From NCBI GenBank assembly GCA_947476285.1, contig CANJPU010000051.1:1-40659 (forward strand): DNA of 40,659 nucleotides. The letters run 5' to 3'. Shown piece after piece: positions 1 through 8,528 of this stretch. The position numbers and the translations under genes are program-made. The notes below the pieces were generated by a model that was given only the letters and a program-made list of their open reading frames with translations, made no database searches and was not told the origin of the DNA. Origin of the DNA: Comamonadaceae bacterium (GTDB lineage Bacteria; Pseudomonadota; Gammaproteobacteria; Burkholderiales; Burkholderiaceae_C). Every line of letters begins with the position of its first letter. Within the stretch, counting starts at the first letter, position 1.

Positions 1-42
1 AGCAGGGATCGCCCGCAGTGCGGACTTTGTGAGAGACTTCAT
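1..42 (-). CDS. Start of an outward-reading gene in the terminal repeat (partial)
   Basis: The minus strand from ATG at 42 reads MKSLTKSALRAIPA and runs off the window. A purine-rich AAGAAAGGAA lies about 8 bases before the ATG, a fair ribosome binding site. The identical start occurs at 40619 on the plus strand. Its position about 105 bases inside the end of a repeated unit makes a transposase the simplest guess. Only 14 residues are visible, so no family can be assigned; the repeat tip has a vague look of an IS256-type end, but that is memory only. Confidence 0.5.
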   Translation of the reverse strand, partial: MKSLTKSALRAIPA

Positions 43-147
43 TTCGGTGGTTCCTTTCTTTGCTTGCTAGGCACCCGCATGTTCACATGCGGGCGAAAGG
101 AGCCGCCACCCTCAGCTCATCTGTTCAACAAGTTCTGGGACATCGCC
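2..147. repeat. Left copy of 146-bp terminal inverted repeat
   Basis: Positions 2-147 are the exact reverse complement of 40514-40659; I followed the match base by base at both boundaries and it breaks at 148/40513. The copy holds a 20-bp near-palindrome at 74-93 and the start of an outward-reading gene at 42. The inner edge lies directly against acyl-CoA dehydrogenase-like codons on this side and inside a DUF1778 antitoxin gene on the other. This is what the same inward-facing end of a mobile element inserted at two loci would look like. An assembly break inside a collapsed repeat would give the same picture. Confidence 0.9.
74..93. promoter_or_regulatory. 20-bp near-palindrome upstream of the repeat-borne gene
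   Basis: Nine-base arms CCCGCATGT / ACATGCGGG are separated by two bases, about 31 bases upstream of the ATG at 42. The mirror copy is at 40568-40587. It could be an operator for the element's own gene or a short hairpin; no T-run follows, so a terminator is unlikely. Confidence 0.5.
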
Positions 148-217
148 TGCCCCCGATTGCGCGGGCCTTAATTTCTACGACATCGACAAGAGCTTCCAGG
201 CGTCGCTGCGCGTCAAC

Positions 218-1867
218 ATGAGCGCCGAGATGTTCCGCCAGTTCGAGCCGCTGATCCAGCGTCTGGGCGGCGTGGTCGGCAATGAGATCGATCAGTTGGC
301 CCGCATAGTCGATCAGAACCCGCCGGTGCTGGAGCAGCGCGACCGCTTCGGCCGCGACCTCGACCGCATTGTCTACCACCCTGCTTACCGCGAGATGGAG
401 CGCATCGGCTTCGAAGACTTCCAGTTTCACACCATGTGCCATCAGCCCAATGCATTCGGCTCGGGCGCACCGGCACCGCAGGCCTTGAAGTACGCCTTCC
501 AGTACCTGTTCATCCAGTCAGAGTGCGGCATGATGTGCCCGCTGAGCATCACCGACGCCACCATTCATGTGCTGCGCGTCTATGCCAGCGAAGAGCTCAA
601 GGCCTACCTGCTACCCAAGATGATGGCGCCTGCGCTGAAGGACATGTGGAAGGGCACGCAGTTCATGACCGAGCGCGCCGGCGGCTCTGACGTGGGCACC
701 CTGGAGACCGTGGCCCGCAACGAGAACGGCGTCTGGCGCCTGTACGGCGACAAGTGGTTCGCCTCTCACACCGACGCGCACGTGGCGCTCATTCTGGCGC
801 GGCCCGAAGGCGCGCCAGAGGGCATCAAGGGCGTGGCCATGTTCGCGTTGCCGCGCTACTTGCCCGATGGTTCGCGCAACAAGTACCGGCTGGTGCGCTT
901 GAAGGAAAAGCTGGGCACCAAGTCCCTGGCTTCCTGCGAGATCGTGCTCGAAGGCGCGCAGGCTTACCTCGTGGGCCGCGCCGACCAGGGCATCAAGCAG
1001 ATGATGGAGCAGGTGAACATGTCGCGCCTGTCGCACGGCGTGCGCGCTGCGGGCCAGATGCGCCGCTGCTTCAACGAAGCCATGCAGGTCGCACGCAACC
1101 GCAATGCGTTCGGCTCGCGCATCATTGAGCATCCTTTGCTGCGCCGCCAAGTCATGAAAATCCTGGTGCCAGCTGAGCAGGCGCTGGCGCTCTCTATGCT
1201 GGCGGCCAAGTACATGGACCAGTCACGCGCCGGGTCGGCCGAGGCCGCGCAGCTCATTCGCATCCTCACACCGCTGATCAAATTCAGAGCTTGTCGCGAT
1301 GCCATCTCGGCGGCCCGCGCATCCATGGAAACGCGTGGCGGCAATGGCTACATCGAGGAATGGGTCAATGCCCGCCTGGTGCGCGACGCCCACATCGGCG
1401 TGCTCTGGGAAGGCACCAGCAATATCAACGCGATCGACGTCGTCAGGCGCGCAGTGGGCAAGTCCAAGGCGCATCAAAATCTTTACACCCTGCTCAAGCA
1501 ACAGCTTGTCGAACTCAACCAATTGCCGCAAGCCTTGACCCAACGCCTTATGAGCGCAGTGGACAAGAGCTACAAGCTGATCTCGGCCGTGGCCGCCGGC
1601 AATAGCAGCACCGAACACATGGCGCGTCAGGCCACCACTGCCTTCTACAACGCCGCCAGCGCCGTGGTGCTCGCATGGGAGGCCAGCCAGCCCCAGGGCG
1701 ATGCGCGCAAGCTGCTGATCAGCCGTTTTGTGCTGGAACACCGCCTCGAACCGGTCGATCCCCTTGCGCCTCCGGATGGTCAGTGGGAGCATGCGGCCTA
1801 TTCAGTCTTGCTGGAGCAGGACAAGACAATCACGCTGCCTGAAGCGGCGGCCATCGTGGGGGCGTGA
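218..1867 (+). CDS. Acyl-CoA dehydrogenase (AidB-like/ACAD superfamily), probably 5'-truncated
   Basis: A 549-residue flavin-dependent acyl-CoA dehydrogenase. Residues 151-159 read TERAGGSDV, the FAD/substrate-binding signature of the AidB-like branch. A MSRLSHGVRAAGQ block follows near residue 270. The segment around E398 (LWEGTSN) matches the conserved WEGT/YEGT motif that carries the catalytic base in many family members. The reading frame stays open upstream of the ATG at 218: codons 170-217 encode NFYDIDKSFQASLRVN, which looks like the true N-terminus of such enzymes. The real start was therefore probably just upstream and was lost where the terminal repeat begins (147/148). Translation from 218 would lose only about 17-20 residues. 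The substrate is unknown. No partner gene is adjacent: the next gene is on the other strand. Confidence 0.85.
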   Translation: MSAEMFRQFEPLIQRLGGVVGNEIDQLARIVDQNPPVLEQRDRFGRDLDRIVYHPAYREMERIGFEDFQFHTMCHQPNAFGSGAPAPQALKYAFQYLFIQSECGMMCPLSITDATIHVLRVYASEELKAYLLPKMMAPALKDMWKGTQFMTERAGGSDVGTLETVARNENGVWRLYGDKWFASHTDAHVALILARPEGAPEGIKGVAMFALPRYLPDGSRNKYRLVRLKEKLGTKSLASCEIVLEGAQAYLVGRADQGIKQMMEQVNMSRLSHGVRAAGQMRRCFNEAMQVARNRNAFGSRIIEHPLLRRQVMKILVPAEQALALSMLAAKYMDQSRAGSAEAAQLIRILTPLIKFRACRDAISAARASMETRGGNGYIEEWVNARLVRDAHIGVLWEGTSNINAIDVVRRAVGKSKAHQNLYTLLKQQLVELNQLPQALTQRLMSAVDKSYKLISAVAAGNSSTEHMARQATTAFYNAASAVVLAWEASQPQGDARKLLISRFVLEHRLEPVDPLAPPDGQWEHAAYSVLLEQDKTITLPEAAAIVGA

Positions 1868-1964
1868 AGCAGCAAGCCGGGCGCCGGCACTTGGGTTTCG
1901 AGTCAATCAGACTCAGACTTGAAGGGGGGGCATGTGCGCGTCATGAATTGGGAAAAGATCGATG

Positions 1965-2054
1965 ATGAAGCTCGACACGAAGTTGGTCACGATGGACAAG
2001 AAATTGCTTCGTGCTTTTCCGAAGTGGGCTGTGGCGCTTTCCGCTGCGTCTTGA
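1965..2054 (+). CDS. 29-codon ORF resembling a signal-peptide relic
   Basis: From ATG at 1965 the frame reads MKLDTKLVTMDKKLLRAFPKWAVALSAAS then stop (given here in full only because it is so short; no longer frame exists). A basic start (MDKK from residue 10) followed by a hydrophobic stretch ending in small residues resembles the N-terminus of an exported protein. It stops at 2052-2054 in the gap between the acyl-CoA dehydrogenase and the ABC exporter. It may be the remaining front end of a lost secreted-protein gene or chance. No clear ribosome binding site is visible. Confidence 0.2.
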   Translation: MKLDTKLVTMDKKLLRAFPKWAVALSAAS

Positions 2055-2056
2055 CA

Positions 2057-3838
2057 TCAGACCATGAACTGCAGCGCCGCCAGCCGCGCATAGGCGCCAC
2101 CTGAAGCCATCAGGCTGTCATGCGTGCCCTGCTCAACAATCCTGCCGTGGTCCAGCACCACGATGCGGTCGGCTTGCTGCACAGTGGCAAGGCGGTGGGC
2201 AATCACCAGCGTTGTGCGGTCCCGCATGGCTGACTCCAGCGCGGCCTGGACCATGCGCTCGCTCTCCGCGTCCAGTGCGCTGGTGGCCTCGTCGAGCAAC
2301 AAAAGCGGCGGGTTCTTCAGCATGGCGCGGGCAATGGCGATGCGCTGGCGCTGGCCGCCTGAGAGTCGAACACCACGCTCGCCCAGGAAGGTGGCATAGC
2401 CTTCAGGCAGGGCGGTGATGAAGTCGTGCGCGAATGCGGCCGTGGCTGCGGCGATCACTTGCTCATCGCTGGCATCGGGCTTGCCGTAGCGGATGTTTTC
2501 CATGGCGCTGGAAGAGAAAATCACCGCATCCTGCGGCACCAGGCCGACGCGCGATCGCAGGTCATCGAGCGACGCATCGCGCAGCATGACGCCGTCTATC
2601 GTGATGGCGCCGCGCTGCGGATCGTAGAAGCGCAGCAGCAGTTGAAACACCGTGCTCTTGCCAGCGCCGCTCGCGCCCACCAGTGCCACCGTTTCGCCCG
2701 GCGCCACGCGCAGCGTGAAATCAGCCAGTGCCGGCGTCAGAGGCCGCGATGGATAGTGGAAGTCAACGCCTTCAAAGCTGACCGTGCTGCCGCCTTGCGC
2801 CGGCGGCAGGGGTCGCGCCTGCGCCGGTGAACTCACGGGCGAGCGGCTGTCGAGCAACTCCATCAAGCGCTCAGTTGCGCCAGCGGCCCGCAGCAGATCG
2901 CCATAGACTTCACCCAGCACTGCCACAGCACCCGCCAGGATGATCACGTACACCACCGTCTCGCCCAGGTGGCCCGGCGTGATGCTGCCCGCCAGCACCG
3001 CCTGTGTGCCCTGGTAAAGCCCCCACAGCAGCAAGGCAGCATTGGCGATGATGATGAACGCCACCAGCACCGCGCGTGCACGCGTTCGCCTCACGCCAGT
3101 GAGAAAGGCGTTCTCGCTGGCTTGGTCAAAACGGGCAGCCTCGCGCGAATGCGCGGCGAAGCTCTGCACCACCGGAATGGCATTGAGCACCTCGGCGGCA
3201 ATGGCGCTGGAGTCAGCTACGCGGTCCTGGCTGGCGCGCGAGAGCCGGCGCACCCTGCGGCCAAACCACATCGATGGCAGGATCACCACCAGGATAATGA
3301 GCAGCACCAGGCCCATCACATAAGGGTTGTTCCAAACCAGCATGGCCAGCGCGCCTATGCCCATCACCGTGTTGCGCAGACCCAGGCTCAACTGAGAGCC
3401 AACCACGGTCTGCACCAGCGTGGTGTCGGTGGTCAGGCGCGAGAGAACTTCACCGGTTTGCGTGGTTTCGAAAAACTCGGGGCTTTGCTCCAGCACATGC
3501 GCATACACCGCATTGCGCAGATCGGCGGTGACACGCTCACCCAGCCAACTGACCATGTAGAAGCGCGCCGCAGAGAAAACGCCCAGCGCGATCGCTACAG
3601 CGAACAACTCAAGAAAATGTGTTTGCAGCGCCAGCAAGGCACGGCCCTTGTCCCCCGCCGAGACGCCGCCATCGATCAGGCCGCGCAGCGCGATCGGAAA
3701 CACCAGCGTGGCTGCGGCAGCCAGCACCAGGAACACACCGGCCAACGCAATGCGCCAGCGGTAAGGGCGCACAAAGGGCAGCAAGCCCGACAGCGAACGA
3801 GGTGTCGCCTTTGCACCGGCAGGAGCTGAAGGGGTCAT
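2057..3838 (-). CDS. MsbA-like ABC exporter, fused permease and ATPase
   Basis: A half-size ABC exporter of 593 residues from ATG 3838; a TTG at 3862 would add 8. The first ~310 residues form an ABC type-1 membrane domain with about six hydrophobic spans, beginning near LLPFVRPYRWRIALAGVFLV. The ATPase follows, with Walker A GASGAGKST, signature LSGGQRQRIAIARA, Walker B LLLLDEATSALD and H-loop VIAHRLATV. This order is that of the ABCB/MsbA lipid and drug exporters, which work as homodimers in the inner membrane. All ATPase motifs are intact. Substrate cannot be told: lipid A flippase-like or multidrug export are both possible, and msbA itself would usually sit next to lpxK, which is absent here. 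The gene ends 3' to 3' with the preceding plus-strand region and is followed upstream by the CrtC-like gene in the same orientation, 64 bases away. Confidence 0.9.
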   Translation of the reverse strand: MTPSAPAGAKATPRSLSGLLPFVRPYRWRIALAGVFLVLAAAATLVFPIALRGLIDGGVSAGDKGRALLALQTHFLELFAVAIALGVFSAARFYMVSWLGERVTADLRNAVYAHVLEQSPEFFETTQTGEVLSRLTTDTTLVQTVVGSQLSLGLRNTVMGIGALAMLVWNNPYVMGLVLLIILVVILPSMWFGRRVRRLSRASQDRVADSSAIAAEVLNAIPVVQSFAAHSREAARFDQASENAFLTGVRRTRARAVLVAFIIIANAALLLWGLYQGTQAVLAGSITPGHLGETVVYVIILAGAVAVLGEVYGDLLRAAGATERLMELLDSRSPVSSPAQARPLPPAQGGSTVSFEGVDFHYPSRPLTPALADFTLRVAPGETVALVGASGAGKSTVFQLLLRFYDPQRGAITIDGVMLRDASLDDLRSRVGLVPQDAVIFSSSAMENIRYGKPDASDEQVIAAATAAFAHDFITALPEGYATFLGERGVRLSGGQRQRIAIARAMLKNPPLLLLDEATSALDAESERMVQAALESAMRDRTTLVIAHRLATVQQADRIVVLDHGRIVEQGTHDSLMASGGAYARLAALQFMV

Positions 3839-3902
3839 GGGTGCAGTGTACTCAATGGACAAGCGCTCGCTGTCATTCCAGACTTGAACGTCAACCCTGC
3901 CA

Positions 3903-4952
3903 CTACAACCGCAGCCGCTGCGCGTAGCCCGTCATTTCCAGGTAGCCACTCCCCACACGCGCACCTTGCTCGTTGAGCAGTTCACTCAAGCCTTCCCAGT
4001 AGATCGCGCCTGTCGATGCGCGGCTGTCCAACTCCTGGTTGTCCAGCAGGGCTTTGACGGTGAAACTGCCTTGCGCAGTGCGCACGCTCCACTCGACCGG
4101 GTAATCGGTTTGCGACAAGGCGCTGCGCCAGCGTCGCAGGGGAGTGAAGGCCACATCCTTTGGGCCGAGTATCTGCAGCTTGCCCTGCGCTGAACGAAAC
4201 GATCCGCCGCTCCACAAGGCCGAGCCGTCGGCCCGCCGCAGGCGAAACGCGGTGAGTGCGCCGCCATCGTCCAGGTTCATGCCGATCCAGTCCCAGCCCA
4301 CCGCCTCGGGGTGCAGCAGCTCCTGGCTCCACTCATGGTCAAGCCATGCTCGGCCTTTCACTTGCAGGCGTGAATCCTTCAGCCCGATGCTGCCTTGCAC
4401 TGCCAGTTGCGGCTGACTGTAGTAGTAGCTGGCCTGCTCGGGTTGCGGCCCCTTGCGCGAGAGACCCTGAGCGCCTTGCAGCAACACAGGCTGGGTCGGT
4501 GTGCATTGCAGATCCAGCGCAAAGTCGGATGCAAGAATGCGGGCAGCATAGCCTTGCGCACCGCGCGACAATGTCCAGTCGCGCAGCCCAAGCCGCGTGT
4601 CGCCCACAGCCGCAGTCGCTACATCAAAGCCCTCGCGTGCGATGCGCTGATCGTGCCAGAGCTTGCGGCCTTGCAGATCAGTCACTGCCGCATGCGCGAA
4701 CACGAGCTGCTTGGCCGCAAAGCGCGAGCGCATGCCCTGTGTGTCCGCCACACGCGAGCGAAAGAAGGTGATCTGAAATCCAAACGCTCGCTCGCCGGCG
4801 CTTGCCTGGCCAGTGACATACCACCACTCAGTGCGAAACTGTGGGTGCGCGCCGTGATCGCGCGGGAATGCAAGCTGCGCAGGTGGCAGGGCCCATGCAT
4901 TGCGCGCCAGGCCCAGGCACGGAACCGCGGCCAGCAAGAAGCGTCTGCGCAT
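3903..4952 (-). CDS. CrtC/AttH-like lipocalin-fold secreted protein
   Basis: A 349-residue protein starting at ATG 4952 (MRRRFLLAAVPCLGLARNAWA), an N-terminus that looks like a signal peptide, perhaps twin-arginine. The mature part has the hallmarks of the carotenoid 1,2-hydratase / AttH family: FPRDHGAHPQFRTEWWYVTG near the front, a central AWLDHEWSQ, then GWDWIGMNLDDGGALTAFRLRR. Its start overlaps the stop of the FtsX-type permease gene (TGATG), so translation is probably coupled. In Agrobacterium the att genes pair this family with an ABC ATPase and permeases, and the same trio is present here. Despite the domain name there is no carotenoid gene nearby, so a carotenoid role is unlikely. 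It probably acts in the periplasm or at the outer face with the transporter; its substrate is unknown. Confidence 0.82.
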   Translation of the reverse strand: MRRRFLLAAVPCLGLARNAWALPPAQLAFPRDHGAHPQFRTEWWYVTGQASAGERAFGFQITFFRSRVADTQGMRSRFAAKQLVFAHAAVTDLQGRKLWHDQRIAREGFDVATAAVGDTRLGLRDWTLSRGAQGYAARILASDFALDLQCTPTQPVLLQGAQGLSRKGPQPEQASYYYSQPQLAVQGSIGLKDSRLQVKGRAWLDHEWSQELLHPEAVGWDWIGMNLDDGGALTAFRLRRADGSALWSGGSFRSAQGKLQILGPKDVAFTPLRRWRSALSQTDYPVEWSVRTAQGSFTVKALLDNQELDSRASTGAIYWEGLSELLNEQGARVGSGYLEMTGYAQRLRL

Positions 4953-7495
4953 CACCAATCTTCTTTCACTGCCAGCACGGCGTCGCGGCCAGCCGCGGCG
5001 CGGCCTGCCAGCCAGGCTGTTACTGTGCCGGCGGCCACCACAGCCGCGCACAAGACCAGCAGCCGCAGCCACGGCACCAGCAGATCCATGGTCCAGTGAA
5101 AGCTCTGCGCGTTGACCACATGCACCAGCACCACCGACACCGCCAGCCCCAAGGCCAACCCGGCAACTGACCCAATCAGCGTCCAGGCCGCGCCTTCGCT
5201 CGCGACCACCGCCAGAATCTGCCCGCGCGTCAAGCCCAGGTGCGCCAGCAGGCCGAACTCCTTTCGCCGCGCCAGCACTTGGGCGCTGAAGCTTGCCGCC
5301 ACGCCAAACAGACCGATGCCAATAGCAACCGCCTGCAGCCAATAGGTCACCGCAAAGCTGCGATCGAAAATGCGCAGCGAGATCGCGCGCAGCTCTTGCG
5401 CCGATGCGATGTCAAGCACACCGCTGCTGCCTGATTCGCGCTGCGCCAATGCGCGCAGTTCTTGTTGCACCTGCGCGGCATCGGCGCCAGGCGCGAGCCA
5501 GATGTGCAGTTCATTGGCGCGGCGGTCTGCGGTGAGGCGTTCGAAATCAGCCCGAGCGATCACGATGGCCCCGCTTTGCCGCACGTAGTCGCGCCACACG
5601 CCGGCAACAAAAAATGTGGGCGCACCCGCAGGGCTTCGTGCGAACGCCGCCGAAAGCGGCGCGAAGATCTGGCCGGTGCGCGCACCATACAGATCGACCA
5701 CCGCTTCGCTCGCATACACGGCAATCTGTCCGGGCGGTGCGCTCACGGGTGCGTCCACCAGCGGCAGCGAGCGTGCCGGGTCATTGATGTCGCGAGCCAT
5801 CAGGGTCACTGCCGGCAGTGTCGGGTCCAGCAGCAGCGCCCGCATGCGCTGCGATGCAAGGCTGCGCACGCCTTCGAGTCGGCCGGCTTGTTGCACGAAC
5901 TGCGGCGTGAAGAAAACGCTGTCGGCCGCCGATGAAGACTGGGCAGTGCGCACATACAGATCGGCAGGAAGCACCACATCCAGCCACTGCGAAACCGATT
6001 CGCGAAAGCTGGCCACCATGACGGTGAGCGCCACCGCCAGGCTGAGCGATGCCACCACGCCGCTCACCGCCACTGCGGCACTCTCGCGCACCCGGCGTGC
6101 CCGCTCCACCGCCAGCATGGCCAGCAAGCGATGCGCCACCAGCGGTGCGAGGCGGTCATACAACAGGGCAACGCTCCAGGGCAGCGCGGTGATGCCGCCC
6201 ACCAGCAGCAGCCCCACCGATACATAGGCGCCCAGCGGAATGCCTTGTACGGGAGGCAATAGCGCCAGCACTGCGGCTGCGGCCATCATCAAGACACTGC
6301 CCAGATGACCGCGCGGACGGACATCGCCGCTTCCAAGGCCCTTCAGCGTTTGTGCCAGCGCCAGCTTTTGCGCGGCGCGTGCAGGCTGCCAGCCACCCAC
6401 CGCAGCAGCGAGTGTGCCCAGCAGGCCGTACACCACAGCGGCACTGGCGCTCCACTGCAGTGTGGGAGCTACATTGGCGAAGTAGCCGCCGCCCAAATCA
6501 CCACCCAGCACGCGCAAGCCGATGGACGCCAGCGCCGTGCCCAGGGCGATGCCAGCCGCGCTGCCCACGATGCCCAGCAGCACCGATTCGATCAGCACCA
6601 GCCCCAGCCGCTGCCTGCCGGTGAGCCCGAGCACGCCCAGCAATGCCAACTGCTGAGCGCGTCGCGTCACGCTGAGCGCCAGCACCGAATAGACCAGGAA
6701 GGCGCCGGTGAACAATGCCACCAGTGCCAGCACGGTGAGATTGACCCGATAGGCGCGAGAGAGATTGGCCAGCCTTCTCGCATCGTCGGCTGGCTCGATT
6801 GCCACCAGGCCAGCAGGCAGTTGCAGCGAGCGCACGAACTCAGCGCGGCTTGTACCTGGCTGCAGGCGCAGGTCAATGCGGGTCAGCTCGCCCTGGCGGC
6901 TGAAAAAATCCTGTGCAGCGCCAATGTCCATCACGGCCAGCGGCGCACCGGCGGCTGACACCGTGCCGGCCACGCAGGCCTCGCGCATTTGAAGGCCGTC
7001 TTGCAGGCGCACGCTGCCCGCAGCCGGTGTGGGCATCAGCACCTGGCGTGCGGCAGGATTGAGAAATACGCAGCCCGGCGCAAACAGAGCAAAGCGGCCC
7101 GCATTGGCTGCAGGCGCTGGCATGAGCGATGGCGCCACGCGCGCCACCAGCAGCGCGTCCACCCCCAGCACCCGCAGCGGTCTGCGCGCGCCAGTGCTTG
7201 TGACGGCCATGGTGTTGATCTCCAGCACCGGGCTGGCGACTGACACCTGCGCATGGGCCGCCAAGCGGGCGTAGAGGTTTTCATCCAACGTGCCTTGCAC
7301 CGCGCGAAGTTCCAGATCGGGCTGGCCGCCGGCCGAACGCGCGGCGCTGGAAAATTCACTCAGGGCGGAAGCATTGATCAAGTGAACCGAAAACGCCAGC
7401 GCCACGCCCAGTGTCACCGCCAAAATCGCAGCCGCGCTGCGCCAGGGGTGATGGCGAAATTCCTGCCATGAGAAGGTGCGAAGCAAAGCCAGCAT
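4952..7495 (-). CDS. FtsX/LolC-type ABC transporter permease, large two-module form
   Basis: An 847-residue membrane protein. It opens with a cytoplasmic stretch and first span (HPWRSAAAILAVTLGVALAF), then a long periplasmic domain, then groups of hydrophobic spans near residues 255-390 and 425-510, a second periplasmic domain, and a C-terminal set of spans ending near residue 835. The duplicated MacB_PCD-FtsX arrangement is typical of large permeases that work with a LolD/MacB-type ATPase in lipid, lipoprotein or peptide handling. The natural partner is the ATPase gene at 8504-9178, on the same strand but separated by the threonine dehydratase gene. Downstream it overlaps the CrtC/AttH-like gene by one base (TGATG). 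Its start at 7495 lies 70 bases from the divergent dehydratase start, so it must have its own promoter in that gap. Confidence 0.87.
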   Translation of the reverse strand: MLALLRTFSWQEFRHHPWRSAAAILAVTLGVALAFSVHLINASALSEFSSAARSAGGQPDLELRAVQGTLDENLYARLAAHAQVSVASPVLEINTMAVTSTGARRPLRVLGVDALLVARVAPSLMPAPAANAGRFALFAPGCVFLNPAARQVLMPTPAAGSVRLQDGLQMREACVAGTVSAAGAPLAVMDIGAAQDFFSRQGELTRIDLRLQPGTSRAEFVRSLQLPAGLVAIEPADDARRLANLSRAYRVNLTVLALVALFTGAFLVYSVLALSVTRRAQQLALLGVLGLTGRQRLGLVLIESVLLGIVGSAAGIALGTALASIGLRVLGGDLGGGYFANVAPTLQWSASAAVVYGLLGTLAAAVGGWQPARAAQKLALAQTLKGLGSGDVRPRGHLGSVLMMAAAAVLALLPPVQGIPLGAYVSVGLLLVGGITALPWSVALLYDRLAPLVAHRLLAMLAVERARRVRESAAVAVSGVVASLSLAVALTVMVASFRESVSQWLDVVLPADLYVRTAQSSSAADSVFFTPQFVQQAGRLEGVRSLASQRMRALLLDPTLPAVTLMARDINDPARSLPLVDAPVSAPPGQIAVYASEAVVDLYGARTGQIFAPLSAAFARSPAGAPTFFVAGVWRDYVRQSGAIVIARADFERLTADRRANELHIWLAPGADAAQVQQELRALAQRESGSSGVLDIASAQELRAISLRIFDRSFAVTYWLQAVAIGIGLFGVAASFSAQVLARRKEFGLLAHLGLTRGQILAVVASEGAAWTLIGSVAGLALGLAVSVVLVHVVNAQSFHWTMDLLVPWLRLLVLCAAVVAAGTVTAWLAGRAAAGRDAVLAVKEDW

Positions 7496-7565
7496 GGCCT
7501 ATTGTGACGGCCCGCGCCCGATCCTGTCGCGCGCAGCACGGCGCATCTGCGATAAGCTTGGCACC

Positions 7566-8528
7566 ATGCTCAATCTGCCAACCTATGACGACGTCGTGGC
7601 CGCGTCGCGCCGTATCCAGGGCCATGCTCATCGCACACCGGTGCTGCGCTCGGCCACGGCCAATCAAATGCTCGGTGCTGAAGTTTTCTTCAAATGCGAA
7701 AACTTCCAGCGCATGGGCGCGTTCAAGTTTCGTGGCGCCTACAACGCACTGGCTCAATTCACTGCGGCGCAGCGCAAGGCCGGCGCCCTCGCATTCTCAT
7801 CGGGCAACCATGCGCAGGCAGTTGCGCTGTCAGCGCGCTTGCTGGGCATGCCCTCAGTCATCCTGATGCCCACCGATGCACCGGCCGCCAAGCTTGACGC
7901 CACGCGCGGCTATGGTGCGGAGGTGATTTTGTTCGACCGCTATACCCAGGACCGCGAGGCGCTGGCCGCGCAGATCGCCGCCGCGCGCGGCATGACGCTG
8001 ATTCCGCCCTTCAATCATGCGGACGTGATGGCTGGCCAGGGAACCGCAGCCATGGAGTTGCTGCAAGATGTGGGCGAGCTCGATCTCATGCTGGTACCTC
8101 TGGGCGGTGGTGGCCTGCTCAGTGGCACTGCGCTGGCCACGCGGGCGCTGTCGCCACACTGCCAGATCTACGGCGTGGAGCCGCAGGCCGGCAACGATGC
8201 GCAACAGTCGCTGCGCAAGGGCGAGATCGTGCACATCGACACGCCGGTGACGCTGGCCGACGGCGCGCAGACGCAGCATCTGGGGCCGCTCACCTTCGCG
8301 GTGATACAACGCGATGTCACCGACATACTCACCGCCACCGATGACCAACTGGTGCAGGCCATGCGCTTTTTTGCGGAGCGCATGAAGATGGTGGTCGAGC
8401 CCACCGGTTGCCTGGGTTTCGCGGCCGCATGCCATGCGGGGCTGGACCTAAAGGCCAAGCGGGTGGGGGTGATTCTCAGCGGGGGCAATGTGGATCTGGC
8501 GCGCTACGCGGGCTTGCTATCGGCATGA
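7566..8528 (+). CDS. Threonine/serine dehydratase, PLP-dependent fold II
   Basis: A 320-residue enzyme from ATG 7566. Lys54 in GAFKFRGAYNAL is the expected Schiff-base lysine for pyridoxal phosphate. SSGNHAQAVA near residue 80 and the glycine loop GGGGLLSG near residue 180 bind substrate and cofactor phosphate, and SGGN appears near the C-terminus. The length matches catabolic threonine dehydratase, serine racemase and threo-3-hydroxyaspartate ammonia-lyase, which lack the C-terminal ACT domain of biosynthetic IlvA. Which of these it is cannot be decided from sequence alone. It lies on the opposite strand inside an ABC transporter set, divergent from the permease gene and overlapping the 3' end of the ATPase gene by 25 bases tail to tail. 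Confidence 0.88.
   Translation: MLNLPTYDDVVAASRRIQGHAHRTPVLRSATANQMLGAEVFFKCENFQRMGAFKFRGAYNALAQFTAAQRKAGALAFSSGNHAQAVALSARLLGMPSVILMPTDAPAAKLDATRGYGAEVILFDRYTQDREALAAQIAAARGMTLIPPFNHADVMAGQGTAAMELLQDVGELDLMLVPLGGGGLLSGTALATRALSPHCQIYGVEPQAGNDAQQSLRKGEIVHIDTPVTLADGAQTQHLGPLTFAVIQRDVTDILTATDDQLVQAMRFFAERMKMVVEPTGCLGFAAACHAGLDLKAKRVGVILSGGNVDLARYAGLLSA

Noticed and set aside
1919..2104. 61-codon frame between the acyl-CoA dehydrogenase and the ABC exporter
   Set aside because: It overlaps the exporter's 3' end, has no motif, and competes with the shorter frame at 1965 that looks slightly more gene-like.
2969..3829. 286-codon plus-strand frame across the ABC exporter
   Set aside because: Antisense to a well-conserved transporter; composition dominated by His, Gln and Arg.
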